From NCBI GenBank assembly GCA_015178975.1, contig WHVD01000019.1, positions 248,001 to 312,000 of the forward strand: a DNA stretch of 64,000 nt, given 5' to 3'. The position numbers and the translations under genes were made by a program. The stretch comes from Hysterangium stoloniferum. Taxonomy: Eukaryota > Basidiomycota > Agaricomycetes > Hysterangiales > Hysterangiaceae. Below are positions 46,077-56,550 of this stretch, piece by piece (within the stretch, counting starts at the first letter, position 1; the number at the start of each line of letters is the position of its first letter). The notes under the pieces were generated by a model, which was not told the origin of the DNA, searched no databases, and was given only the letters and a program-made list of their open reading frames with translations.

Positions 46077-47671
46077 CAGTGACCCAAAAAAGTGTCCGGA
46101 TGTTTGGTGAAATTGGAAAGATGGGTTTACAGCTCCAGAAATAAAATAGATAAAATTCTGAATAAATCGGAGGTAAGAGGTATACATCTGACCTACATGA
46201 TGATATAAGCATGACATCATAGCTTTCCTTATCAGGGAAGTAGGAAATTAATAATGGACATGGTGCATCCGGACACTTTTTTTGCTCTTGTAATTAATTA
46301 CTAGTTTTTACCAGTTTCAGTATTTAGTGTATCCCCCCTTGGCCTTTAGTACTGCAGCAACCCTTCTAGGCATGCTCTTGATCAATTCAAGGCATTTCTC
46401 CCTTGGAATACCCTCCCATTCCACCTCCACTCTCTCCCAGAGCTCCAATATGCTCTTGGGTGCCTCAGGGTATGTTCCAAGCCTTCTCTTCAACTCCCAC
46501 CATAAGTGTTCTATTGGATTCAGGTCTGGAGACTGTGCAGGCCAGTCTAAAACCTCCACATGATGGTCCTTGAACCAATCCTTGGCCAAGTTGCAAGTGT
46601 GTTTAGGGTCATTGTCCTGCTGGAAGATAAACATTGCCCTGTCCATCCCATAATACTCCACTGTTTTGAAGATATAGTCCTCCAATATGTCCTTGTACAT
46701 CTCCCCATCCATCCTCCCATCTATCTTGCACATGTACCCCACACCATGTGCTGTCATACATCCCCAAATCATTAGACTCCCCCCTCCAAATTTGATAGTT
46801 CCATTGATATGCTGCTGAGTGAGTGCAGAACCTGGTCTTTTCCATACCCACAACCTCCCATCAGAGTCCAAATGATTGATTTTGGTCTCATCTGAGAAGA
46901 TAACCCTAAACCAGTCCTCCTCAGTCCAATGCTGGTACTTGATAGCAAACTCATATTGAGCCTTGATGTGTCGACAGGCAAGAAGAGGTCTTTTGGCCTT
47001 CACCACAGCCTTCAAATTCTCTTTCTTCAATACATTTCTAATTGTCTGTGTGCAGACATTGAGGGAGAGGTGGGACTTGGCTTGGGAGGCATTATCAACC
47101 TGTCCAGAGGTGATAGAACAAGCCAGGTGGTGATGATCCCTGGGGGAGAGTTTGGGAGGACAACATCTGGAAGGTGTTGGAAGTGGACCAGGGAGTTGGG
47201 AGTGAATTTCTGATACTGTAGAGTGCCCAATATAAAGTTTAGAAGCAATTGTTCTGCAGGAGTGACCTTCCTGGAGAAGAGAAATGACAGAGAGCCTTGT
47301 TTCAGTAGAGTGCTTCTTCATCATGTGGTGGGGGGGTGAATTGAGGCAAAGGTTCATGTAAATGTGTTATTTAAACATGTGGTCACATGACATTGTTGAA
47401 CCTAACCAGAAATTCCCACAGTTATATGAACCTTAGTTGAGTTTCATGTATCAGTTGACAGAGCAAAAAAAATGTCCGGATGCACCATGTCCATTGTTCA
47501 TTTCCTACTTCCCTGATAAGGAAAGCTATGATGTCATGCTTATGTCATCATGTAGGTCAGATGTATACCTCTTACCTCTGATTTATTCAGAATTTTATCT
47601 ATTTTATTTCTGGAGCTGTAAACCCATCTTCCCAATTTCACCAAACATCCGGACGTTTTTTTGGGTCACTG
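46077..47671 (-). mobile_element. Tc1-A: apparently intact Tc1/mariner element, 1595 bp
   Basis: Ends CAGTGACCCAAAAAAGTGTCC and the matching complement, flanked by TA at 46075-46076 and 47672-47673 within the Copia integrase codons HSD-I-WGP. Terminal inverted repeats are about 210 bp (46077-46289, 47459-47671) and nearly identical. Each repeat ends internally with an inverted copy of the terminal AAAAAAGTGTCCGGATGCACC-type motif. One uninterrupted transposase ORF lies between. It has the best chance of recent activity in the window. Confidence 0.93.
46317..47357 (-). CDS. Tc1-A transposase, DD34E, open
   Basis: 346 aa if started at 47357; the internal start MMKKHSTETRLSVISLLQEG (47324) gives 335 aa and fits the family better. 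Paired helix-turn-helix domains at about residues 15-130 (GHSCRTIASKLYIGHSTVSE; VNDASQAK-like HTH2). Catalytic triad: Asp in VIFSDETKINHLDSDG, Asp in FIFQQDNDPKHT, and Glu in DLNPIEHLW, the latter two 34 residues apart. It ends RRVAAVLKAKGGYTKY, the usual C-terminus. The protein would bind the ends of the element and cut and paste it at TA. Introns are not needed. No lesion visible. Confidence 0.92.
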   Translation of the reverse strand: MNLCLNSPPHHMMKKHSTETRLSVISLLQEGHSCRTIASKLYIGHSTVSEIHSQLPGPLPTPSRCCPPKLSPRDHHHLACSITSGQVDNASQAKSHLSLNVCTQTIRNVLKKENLKAVVKAKRPLLACRHIKAQYEFAIKYQHWTEEDWFRVIFSDETKINHLDSDGRLWVWKRPGSALTQQHINGTIKFGGGSLMIWGCMTAHGVGYMCKIDGRMDGEMYKDILEDYIFKTVEYYGMDRAMFIFQQDNDPKHTCNLAKDWFKDHHVEVLDWPAQSPDLNPIEHLWWELKRRLGTYPEAPKSILELWERVEVEWEGIPREKCLELIKSMPRRVAAVLKAKGGYTKY

Positions 47672-48350
47672 TATGGGGTCCTGCAAATCCTGAGAGCTAC
47701 AATGCAAAAATGTACTTTGCCAGTTATATGGATTATAAAATCCAGTGGTCATCACTTGCCATGTTAGGACAGAAAAGTAATGTGTTTCAAGCCTATAAAG
47801 AATATGAAGTATGGATTAGCATGCAATATAATGGGAAAATAAAAATACTGCAGACAGACCGAGGTGGTGAATACTTATTGAATGTATTCACTGAACATCT
47901 AACATTGCGGGGAATGGAATGCTGATTTACAGTACATGACACACCTCAATAGAATGGTGTATCTGAACGACTAAATCACATGTTATTAGAACATGTTCAT
48001 GCCATGACTATTGCTGCAAACTCACCAAAGTTTTTATGGACCAAAGCCATAAAACATGCAACCTGGCTTAAAGACTGCACCTCAATGAGCACTCTAGATG
48101 GACATACCCCCTATGAAGTGTTGCAAAATGAAAAACCAAATCTGGGAAATGTTCCCAAGTGGGGCATGAAAATTTGGGTATTCAAGGAAGAACACAGGAA
48201 ACTGGAAGCAAAAGCAGATGAAGGATGTTGGGTCAGATTCAGTGATGAAAGCAAAGGCCACCATATTTATTGGCCTGGGAAATGCCACATTACATGTCAG
48301 ATTCAATGAATTGACTACTATAATTTTAGACAATGTACAGGCTGAGGGAG

Positions 48351-48914
48351 TGTTATGACCTGTTCCCAGATGTTTCAATATCCGATTCCCAACCTCTGAC
48401 TTCCAACTTCTGACCTCCAACTATGGAACATCATAGTTACCGTATCTTCTGCATTCTTCCCTTGTTCCACATTTGGTAACTTGTCCGTTGACAAGTATTC
48501 ACTTGTTTGTCTATTATATTCCCATTTCGGAATATTGTCTCCCCAATATGTCTTATTGTATTCCCATTTCAGAATACTCCTATTTCCGTCTTATTATGGT
48601 CTTAGTTTGTAGTACAATAATGAGAAGACTTATATTAGTTTCCACAAATTTGTACTTTACTTTAGATCTGATATCGACTTAGTTTCTTATTCCCTCTTCC
48701 ATCTTTCTGTATGCTCGATATTTGGAACTCTTTGGAACTCTGAATATCTGTATCTTCCATTGTAAGTCTCACCTCTGAAATTAAGGACTTTGAGCGTTTG
48801 TGTAGAGGCGCAGCACATAAGCTGAAGCCAACATCCTGACCCTATCTGATAGTTTCCGACTTTCCAGTGGCTTTCTGATAGTTCTGGAATAAGTTCCCAA
48901 CACAGCACTTAACA
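48351..48914 (+). repeat. Solo LTR, family 1 (564 bp, TSD GGGAG)
   Basis: TGTTATGACCTGTTCCC...CAGCACTTAACA with GGGAG at 48346-48350 and 48915-48919. CpG sites mostly converted to TG/CA relative to the Gypsy-1 LTRs. Confidence 0.92.
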
Positions 48915-49816
48915 GGGAGGGAATATGATCTCAGGCAGCCAGAATATCACACAAAATGACATACCCATACCCCAACAATAATCACTGATCCCAAACAACA
49001 CCCAGCATGCCCAAATCGACCCACTCGAAGATTTTGAAGAGAGTGAAACAAGCCAGTTGCAAGTGGTATCAGCACCTTTGTGGTATCATGTTCCAGATTG
49101 GATTCACCTGATGCCAAGTTGAACATGCAGTCTTCTATAGGTTGCAGTTGATGTCAATGACATGACCATGGCAGGGAAATCAAAAGCCATTATCTTGAAA
49201 TTTAAGAATGAACTCCAACAGGAATTCAAAATAAAGCATCTTGGCAAACTCAAGTGGCTCTTGGGGATTGAAGTCAAACATGATCACACAGCTCAAACAA
49301 TATCATTTTCACAACACTCATATATTGACAAGATCATAACACAATTTGGCCTACAGGACACAAAGCCATTATCAACCCCCCTTGACCCCATCACTGCCTT
49401 TCCCTCTCACAATCACTCAGCACACCACATCAGCTCAAAGAAATGCACAACGTACCCTATTGCGAGGCAATAGGATCCCTTACAGTATGTACACAGCACT
49501 CAGTACACACCCAGACATAGCATTTGCAATATCCTTCCTTGCACAATTTATGCAAAACCCCAGTTAGCCACACTGGGAAGCTGTGAAAAGAATCCTCAGA
49601 TACCTGAAATGGACAAGAGACTAATGGCTGGTATTTGGAGATAGGTGAAATGACTCATAAAATGCACTCAAGGGTTTCACCAATGCAGATTGGGGCACAC
49701 AAGAACATAGATATTCAATCTCAGGCTATATTTTTACCATAGATAGAGGTGCCATCTCATGGAGCTTGAAAAAGCAATCTATTGTTGCATTATCAATGAT
49801 GGAGGTGGAATATATA

Positions 49817-50633
49817 TGTTAGGATACACACACAGGCCGGGTTTCTGGAGAAACCCGCGGGATATCCGGTAGGACTTGGCTTCAGCTTATAGGCTGTGCC
49901 CTCGCTAGATCGTGTTGTCCAATTTCAAACGGACGGACGGGGATCCTGGGGAGTCCAGGCGGGGTTCGTGGGTTGTAGGTCGTAAGTCGTAAGTCGGGGG
50001 TCGTGGGTCGTGAGTCGAGTTGGTTGAGAGAGATAGATGCGCCGGAGCCCGTGGGCTCCGACTAGTGCGAGCGATATGAATCGAGTAAGGTTTTAGAGCG
50101 GAAAATATTATTAGATTACTGGGGGGAATCTAAGCTAATTTTCTGACTGGATTGTATGTACAACATCTGCCAGTTTATATAGACCGTGGAATGCATGACA
50201 TACCAAATCCAGTAAAAAACTAACAAAACATGAAACGGGAATAGTAAACACCAAATTGGTGTTAGGAACGGAATGGAACGGAGCGGAGTCCGAATCGTGA
50301 CAAAGCATAACCCATAATGGGAAACGGAGCGGGAGCAGAGTCCTAAATCGTGACAGGTCATTTGACTAAAACGGGAACAGGGCTCGATTAGAGCGGTGAC
50401 GGGATTCTAAGCGGGGACCGGTGACTGATGCGTGGGACAAAGACGGACATAGACAGAGACGGAGTCCGGGGGAAGTCCGGTGACTGATATGTATCGTAAT
50501 GAGGTCGAACGTAACGAGTCTTGACATAACGGAGTCCGGGCGGGAAATCCTATAAACAGACGATTGGTGCTTGTAGCGCGTGGGGGCATACGGGTTAGTG
50601 CCCGGAGTCTGGTGGGATTGTCCGGTCGTAACA
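49817..50633 (-). repeat. Solo LTR, family 2 (817 bp, TSD ATATA)
   Basis: TGTTAGGATACACAC...GGTCGTAACA with ATATA at 49812-49816 and 50634-50638. Inserted in the Copia-1 RNase H between codons for EYI and AAT; CpG-rich and therefore young. Confidence 0.93.
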
Positions 50634-50999
50634 ATATAGCTGCAACTCATGCTACAAAGGAGGCTCTATGGATTCAAGCATTCATAGCTGAAGTCACTTA
50701 TTCACTTACTTGCCCTATCACAATCTATTGCAACAATCAATCTGCCATATCAATTGTAAAAAATGATGAGTTCCACGCATGTACCAAGCACATTGATATT
50801 CGATACCACTTTATTCACAAAGTTGCCAATAAGCAGCTGGTGTCGATCCACTATGTATCTACGGACAATACATAAATGTGTGTAATTGGAAAATTAGACA
50901 ATTTAAAAAATAGTAAAAAATAAGGAAAAAATGTAGGGAATATAATCTGACAGGATAGTTACATTCCTATAAAGGGGTACCTCTCACACAACCTGACTT

Positions 51000-52340
51000 G
51001 CCCTATTCAGTCAGATTGTTGAGCCATTTCAGTGTGGCCTCAAAATGTGTGCTCCATTATCTTCAAGTGACCAAGGATGTTAAGATCTGAGCAGAGGGGT
51101 AAAAGGAGGCTCTATGTCAGAGGGCCAATGATAGAGATCATACTAGTCAGGAGGTCCAACTCTATAAAACAAGTGGAGCTTGGCTTCAACTTATGTATGT
51201 GTTGCACCCTCATATGAACTGTTAAGGTGCTACAGTATTTCAGACAGAGTGGATAGTATGATAAGAACTAAAGACAACACTTAGCTCATTCAACTGGAGG
51301 GCTGAAATACTAAGAGTTGTGGGAGAGAGGGTCATGGCTTGCCAGTAATGCCTTCAAGAGTATTAGAGAGAGAATAAGGTGACTGAAGACTAAATGAGGG
51401 TAATCTAAGTTGATATTAGAACTGAAGAGTAGTAGCATACATGGTAGGAACTTTATACAAAGGTGTAACAGATGAGTGGAGGGCCAATCAAGGAAGCAAG
51501 AAGTAGTGATGGGTCAAAGGAAGCATGGGAAGGAGGGATCAGACTAGAACTAAATACAATGTAACAAAGGTATTCTAGAGGGTATGAAGTGGCAAATAAT
51601 ATTTACACATAGAACAGATGATGGGAGAGTGTTGGGATGGAGATGGGACAGGATGATGAAAAGGGAAAACTATGGTGAGCCAAGTGTTGGGGTGCCATGG
51701 GCAGTGACACCATAGTCAGGGGTACTGATAGCAGGACACAAGAGGGGGGGGAGTAAAATGAGGTTGCAGGGGGCTGAATGACTGGGATCCTAACAAAGGA
51801 GCTGGAACATTTGATAGATCTGGTATATCTCTTGACATGGATTTCCATGGGTATACAGATGCAGACTGGTCCAGCAATGCTGAAACATCCAAGTCAACTT
51901 CAGGTTTTGTCCCCATTACATACAGAGGTGCTATTTCCTGGGCAAGCAAACACCAGTCAATGGTAGCTTTATCTAGCACAGAATCAGTGTACATTGGTCT
52001 TAGTATTTCAGGACAGCACTTACAGTAGTTATGAAGTTTTTTTGAAGAAATAGGGGATCAGCAACAAAAACCCACCAAGTTACATATACTGTGACAATCA
52101 GGCAGCCATTATTCTCTGCAAAGACCCCCAGTTACATGTTCAACCCAAATACATCCAACCCAAATACCACTATGTATGTGACAATCTGGTGGTGAAGGGA
52201 GAGGTGACTGTGTGTTATGCATCAATGGTTGATAGGGTGGCTGACATCCTTACAAAACCCCTGACTCATGAGCAACATTAAAAGTTTGTCAAAGCCATGG
52301 GACTGCAGCTGCACTCAAGTGGGAGTAACAAAACATGATG
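51000..52340 (+). mobile_element. Copia-2 RNase H remnant with nested solo LTR
   Basis: 51020-51077 (LLSHFSVASKCVLHYLQVTK) and 51796-52340 (MDFHGYTDADWSSNAETSKS, GAISWASKHQSMVALSSTES, then ADILTKPLTHEQH) are the C-terminal RNase H part of a Copia polyprotein. Stops and frameshifts are present; it ends with the usual KAMGLQLHSSGS tail. Adjacent to Copia-1 but a separate copy, because both carry an RNase H. Confidence 0.85.
51078..51795 (-). repeat. Solo LTR, family 3 (718 bp, TSD AAGGA)
   Basis: TGTTAAGATCTGAGC...GGGATCCTAACA with AAGGA at 51073-51077 and 51796-51800. Relative of 18642-19366 in the opposite orientation; contains the shared motif in antisense (GGCTTCAACTTATGTATGTG). Confidence 0.9.
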
Positions 52341-53254
52341 GGTCACAAATAGTTTGTGCCCATACTGCACTGATTCATTGCTAGTGCTTTGGTGATCAAC
52401 ACAGCCTTGTGGTGCAAGCACTGCTTATGCCCATGTTTACAAATTTTTTAAACTCTATTGCAGGTGCCTCAGTCATTTTTCCTGCTACCATAGAGCAGTG
52501 ACTGAGGTGTACTTATGTACATAGCATACATCATTGTGATAAGGAACTCATGTAGATTAGTTTGGGCATTGTCTGTCCTCATTTTAGTTTTGTCATGGCA
52601 GTGGTAGATTGCCAACACACAAATAATGCTAGGGTAAGTACATATGGGTACATAAGGGTCCTAACTACACACAACTAACACTCCAACCTGATGAGGATCC
52701 AAAGAACATGTAAAACTTGCAATATTTGACAGTATAAAGATGGGTGAGGGGGTGACAAAGTCCCTACTAAAATACAGCCAATGACTAAGCTAATGTAAAG
52801 TACTACTGAGCCAAGCATCAAATAAACTACATTAAAAACAAGAGCATAGAATGGCTTGCAACACAATAAGTTCTAACAAAACTCCCACTGAATCAAATGA
52901 GTATGAGAAAGAGGAAAGGAAACAAACATGAATAGGGGAAAAGTAAACTAGCTTGGGAGCTCCCACCAAATGTAAAAACTAAAGGTGTACCACAAAGAAA
53001 AGATGAGAATCATTCCTAGGTATGAGATATCCTAAAATATAGCTCTGACTACATTTTATCTCCTATATTTCTTTCTTTATTTATACAACTATATCTCACA
53101 ATTGGTACTATTTACATTAGTTCAAAGACCTATGTATGCCATAGGTACATAGACACTTGTGGGTGCACACACTGTAGTTATATGTACATTAGCATACATA
53201 GTTGAAACTCAGACACTTTTTAACCTGTAACCATGACTTGCCCAGACACCCCTT
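52341..53254. other. Decayed LTR debris, no gene
   Basis: 52613-52682 resembles the Copia-3 LTR at 63566-63720 (shared ATGGGTACATA and ACACACAACTAACA). About 52683-52878 resembles, in minus orientation, the LTR of the gag-only element (TTGTGTTGCAAGCCATT and TTAGCTTAGTCATTG) but is CpG-depleted. The rest shows nothing recognisable. Confidence 0.5.
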
Positions 53255-53257
53255 TTA

Positions 53258-54110
53258 GTGACCTTCGACATGAAACTACACTTCACCTCGGGATATCACC
53301 CGGAAGGTGATGGACAAACGGAACGTGTTAATCAAACATTGGAACAATATCTCCGCATCTATTGTAATTATCAACAGGACAACTGGAAATCCCTTCTTCC
53401 GATCGCGGAATTCGCCTACAATAACTCTCCGAATGCAACCACCGGCATATCTCCCTTCTTCGCCAATAAAGGCTATAATCCGAATCTCACAGTACATTCC
53501 GAACGAGATTTGGCTTCTGTCCGTGCTCAAGAATTTATTACCGACCTCGACGAATTACATCAAGAACTTCGGAAAGCTATTTCTTCCGCACAGGAATATT
53601 ATCAACGTTCCGCGGACAAAAACAGGATCCCGCCTCCTAATTTTAAAATTTGTGATCAGGTTTTTGTAAAAGCTCAATTCTTCCGTACTACCCGACCTTC
53701 TAAAAAACTCGCTGAGAAATTCTTAGGACCTTTTGAAATTATAGCACAAGCCGGCTCACTTTCATGGACTCTCCATCTTCCCGACAGTATGCGAGCAGTC
53801 CACCCCATTTTCCACGTTTCCATGTTAGAACCTTGTGTTCCTAACTCATTCCCGGAACGTATTCAACCTCCGTCCCCTCTGGTCATCATTGATGGAGAAC
53901 CTGAATTCGAAGTTTCCAAAATTTTGGATTCTAAAATCGACAATCGCTGACGTACTTGTAAATTGCTCTATTTAGTTAAATGGGCAGGTTATGAAGGTAC
54001 CGACGAGGAAACTTCATGGATATTGGCCACGGAACTTGGACATGCTATGGAAATTGTTACTGACTTCCACACGGCTTATCCAGGCAAACCCGGACCTTTA
54101 TCATCACTTT
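53258..54110 (+). pseudogene. Gypsy-1 integrase C-terminus plus chromodomain (3' half)
   Basis: Begins abruptly at DMKLHFTSGYHPEGDGQTER (the integrase catalytic Glu is in QTER) and runs through YNNSPNATTGISPFFANKGY and a GPF-like segment (KLAEKFLGPFEIIAQAGSLS) to the chromodomain (LLYLVKWAGYEGTDEETSWI), ending near GKPGPLSSL at about 54110. A TGA at 53948-53950 stands where Arg fits (CGA). The missing integrase N-terminus lies on the opposite strand at 57425-57765; the break is an inversion breakpoint. The chromodomain would target integration to marked chromatin. Confidence 0.9.
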
Positions 54111-54199
54111 AATCTTTCTGTTCTTTTCTGTTCAAGTTTCCGACACTTCCGTTTTCACACTCGTTTTAGGTTTTGCAAGTCAAAAAAATATTATTAAAT

Positions 54200-55282
54200 C
54201 TATCTTAAAGTCTCTGACACCCCAAATCCACCTTCCGTCCCAACCTCCGGCTCTTCAGCAATTTCCGCACTTTCCACCATATCCTGTACCTCTTCATCTT
54301 CACTCTCTGATTCTTCCGGCCCTTTTCCTGACACCCACCTCTTTTCAACACATTCCGCCAACAGATCATTAGCTTGTTCCCGTGCCTTATCGGAAAACCC
54401 CTCGGATACTGCGATCACACCAATGCTAACCATTATCTTCTCCAGGAAATCGTTTTGCCTCCGGAAATTCCGGACCAACGAACGGAAACCTTTCTCCTGG
54501 ATATCATTATGGCGATCCATTGTATCCCGCATTTTCATGACTTCCGTCCCGATAAAAACCAACGCGTCGACAGTGTCCTTGAGAAGCTCAATGCCTGTAC
54601 TATCCGTTTTCGACGTTTCAGTTTCCGTAGCTTTGGCCGCTCCTGAACTTTCCGCGTCGTTAGTTTTCGGAGTCTTCTCACCTTTCGGAACCCTTTTTGA
54701 GGCAAGGGTGCACGGAAGTTTGAGAACCGCGCAGGGATAGCAAGTTCCGCCCCATTTTACCTTCTGTTTCCAACACGTTATGTTCCGTATGGAACATCAA
54801 TAACACGGAGTTTCGTGGATGACTTCCATTCGTTCTGGAGCTTTGACCTTTGGTTTCTGTTTCAGAGGTTAAACGACTACCGTTTCCGTTACAGATACAC
54901 TCACTTTAGGACTCGAAGGTCCAGCTTCGCCCTCTACGTCCACCTCCACGGCTTTTCGCTGTACGCAACAGTTATCGGTTGGAACCACGGAAATCTATGG
55001 AATCGGACTCACCTTTCCTTCCCTTACCTCCTTACGTTTTTCCGCCGCCTCAGCTTCTTGTTGTTTCTTCACTTCTTCTTCCTTCAACCTCCGATCCTCC
55101 ATCACTTTCCGCAACCTCGCCAACTCTTTTTCTTTTTCCGCCTTCGCCCGCTCCAATTCCCACTTTTCCGCCTCCTCTGCATCCTTCAACTCCTGCATCA
55201 ACACTCTTTCCTCCTCCTCCTGTCGTCACTTCAACTCCTCCATTTTCTGGCGTTTTTGTTGAAGTTCTGCGACTTTCGACAT
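54200..55282 (-). pseudogene. Antisense spliced gene in Gypsy-1: coiled coil plus Zn2Cys6-like cluster
   Basis: On the strand opposite to pol, between the chromodomain and the 3' LTR. Exon 1 (55282-55013) starts MSKVAELQQKRQKMEELK and continues as an Arg/Glu/Lys-rich coiled coil to EVREGK. A 54-nt intron (55012-54959, GTGAGT...TACAG) joins in frame to exon 2 (54958-54200), which begins RKAVEVDVEGEAGPSSPK. Exon 2 contains cysteines spaced C-x2-C-x6-C-x10-C-x2-C-x6-C (54805-54710), the spacing of fungal Zn2Cys6 clusters, then a helical region (MRDTMDRHNDIQEKGF) and an acidic tail (EESESEDEEVQDMVESAEIA). Three stops (55226-55228 TGA, 54869-54871 TAA, 54797-54799 TGA) all fit C to T changes of Arg or Gln codons. 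About 340 aa if intact. Possible DNA- or RNA-binding accessory protein; function unknown. Confidence 0.65.
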
Positions 55283-55525
55283 CTTTTGAAGTACAGATAT
55301 TTCGGTATCTGAGTCTTCCGGGGTAGTGATGAACAACAGCCGACGAATCAACATACAAGTTGTGGTTAAAGAAACAAAAACGTTAATTCGAATATTTGGA
55401 GGTTTTTATACTCAGAATAACAGCCGAAACTCTCACCTCCATATTTGCGTAAATTTCACGACACATAACAATCAGCCGTCGCTTCAAACACTTAGTACCT
55501 AATCGCCTCTATGGGATTTCGGCCT

Positions 55526-55538
55526 AACAGGGGGGTAC
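55526..55538 (+). promoter_or_regulatory. Polypurine tract of Gypsy-1
   Basis: AACAGGGGGGTAC lies immediately before the 3' LTR, the expected plus-strand primer position. Confidence 0.75.
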
Positions 55539-56122
55539 TGTTACGACCCGTTCCCGGATGTTTCAATATCCGACTTCCGGTCTCCCATTCCCGACTTCCA
55601 ATCCCCGACTTCCGACTTTGACCTCCGACTACGGAACATCATAGTTACCGTATCATCCACATTCTTCCCTTGTTCCGCATTTGGTAATTTGTCCGTTGAC
55701 AAGTATTCACTCGTTTGTTTGTTATATTCCTGTTACGGAATATTGCCTTCCTAATATGTCTTATTGTATTTCCGTTTTAAGAACACTTCCGTTTCCGTCT
55801 TATTATGGTCTTAGTTTGTAATACAATAACGAGCAGACTTATATTAGTTTCCGCGAATTTGTACTTTACCTTAGATCTGATATCGACTTAGTTTCTTATT
55901 CCTCCTCCCGTCTTTCTGTACGCTCGATATTCGGAACTCTTCGGAACTCTGAATATCCATATCTTCCGTCGTTAGTTCACTTCCGAAATTAAGGACATTG
56001 AGCGTTTGCGTAGAGGTGCAGCACATAAGCTGAAGCCGACGTCCTGACCCTATCCACGAGTTTCCGACTTCCCGGTGACTTCCCGATAGTTCCGGAATAA
56101 GTTCCCGACACGGCACTTAACA
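55539..56122 (+). repeat. 3' LTR of Gypsy-1 (584 bp)
   Basis: TGTTACGACCCGTTCC...GGCACTTAACA. By eye about four transitions and one indel separate it from the 5' LTR (61507-62089), so the element is young. It contains TTATATTAG (about 55826) some 45 bp before AGATCTGATAT (55873-55883), and the shared motif GTGCAGCACATAAGCTGAAGCC near 56017. Confidence 0.93.
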
Positions 56123-56127
56123 GGCCG

Positions 56128-56350
56128 GGAACTCGATATCCCGTATCCGGAAATATTAGTAATTAGTTAATATTTATTTAGTATAAAAGACGCGATAACA
56201 TCTCGAATATATAACATATTATCATCTTTTGACTACAGCTTACTCTGGTCCAGTTCATTCTTCACACAATTCCTGTCCCTCTTCCCCCATTTATACTATC
56301 TCTTCTTCCCCAAGATCATCTTGGCTCCCTCCTCCTAGTGTGAAGAGCTG
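56128..56350 (+). repeat. LTR-like target sequence of Gypsy-1
   Basis: CpG-containing sequence with a good TATA box (GTATAAAAGACGCG, about 56181-56194) followed by pyrimidine-rich leader. Joined across Gypsy-1 to the other flank (complement of 62090-62105) it reads TGTTGTGGGGCCGGGAAC, suggesting Gypsy-1 landed in another family's LTR. Confidence 0.4.
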
Positions 56351-56550
56351 TGGAAGTTCTGACCACTTTATACATATATGAAGAATATCAACCATCTAGG
56401 TACAACATGATAATATATTGACTATTGAAGTACAATACATATATGTAGTAGAATAAGTTTAGTCAACTTAAGTAGCCATAGGATAACTACAGTAAGATGA
56501 CTAAGGGAGAATGGAATTGACCTTACAGTATGATTTCAAAGGGTGAGTTA

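Larger units (their letters stand above)
45449..50877 (+). mobile_element. Copia-1 pol remnant with four nested insertions
   Basis: Plus-strand Ty1/Copia pol pieces: 45449-45591 (DDGLYKVEHKMCHSTANV, end of protease/gag-pre-integrase), 45890-46076 (CMACIQAKITQLPVPKE, GENIG..HSD), 47672-48350 (integrase: ILQTDRGGEYLLNVFTEHLT, then LLEHVHAMTIAANSPKFLW), 48915-49816 (end of RT: LGKLKWLLGIEVKHDHTAQ; RNase H: GAISWSLKKQSIVALSMMEV), 50634-50877 (AATHATKEALWIQAFIAEV). The gaps are a family 5 LTR, Tc1-A, a family 1 LTR and a family 2 LTR, each with an exact target duplication. Most of the RT core is missing and several stops are present; inactive. Confidence 0.88.
53267..56122 (+). mobile_element. Gypsy-1, 3' half (inverted relative to the 5' half)
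   Basis: Integrase C-terminus, chromodomain, antisense gene, polypurine tract and 3' LTR. Its outer flank GGCCG (56123-56127) equals the flank of the 5' LTR at 62090-62094 read on the same sense strand. With the 5' half at 57425-62089 it makes one element of about 7.5 kb. Confidence 0.88.

Noticed and set aside
54815..55312. 165-codon plus-strand ORF rich in Leu/Phe/His
   Set aside because: It is the complement of the antisense coiled-coil exons; composition is that of a mirrored Glu/Lys/Arg-rich frame.
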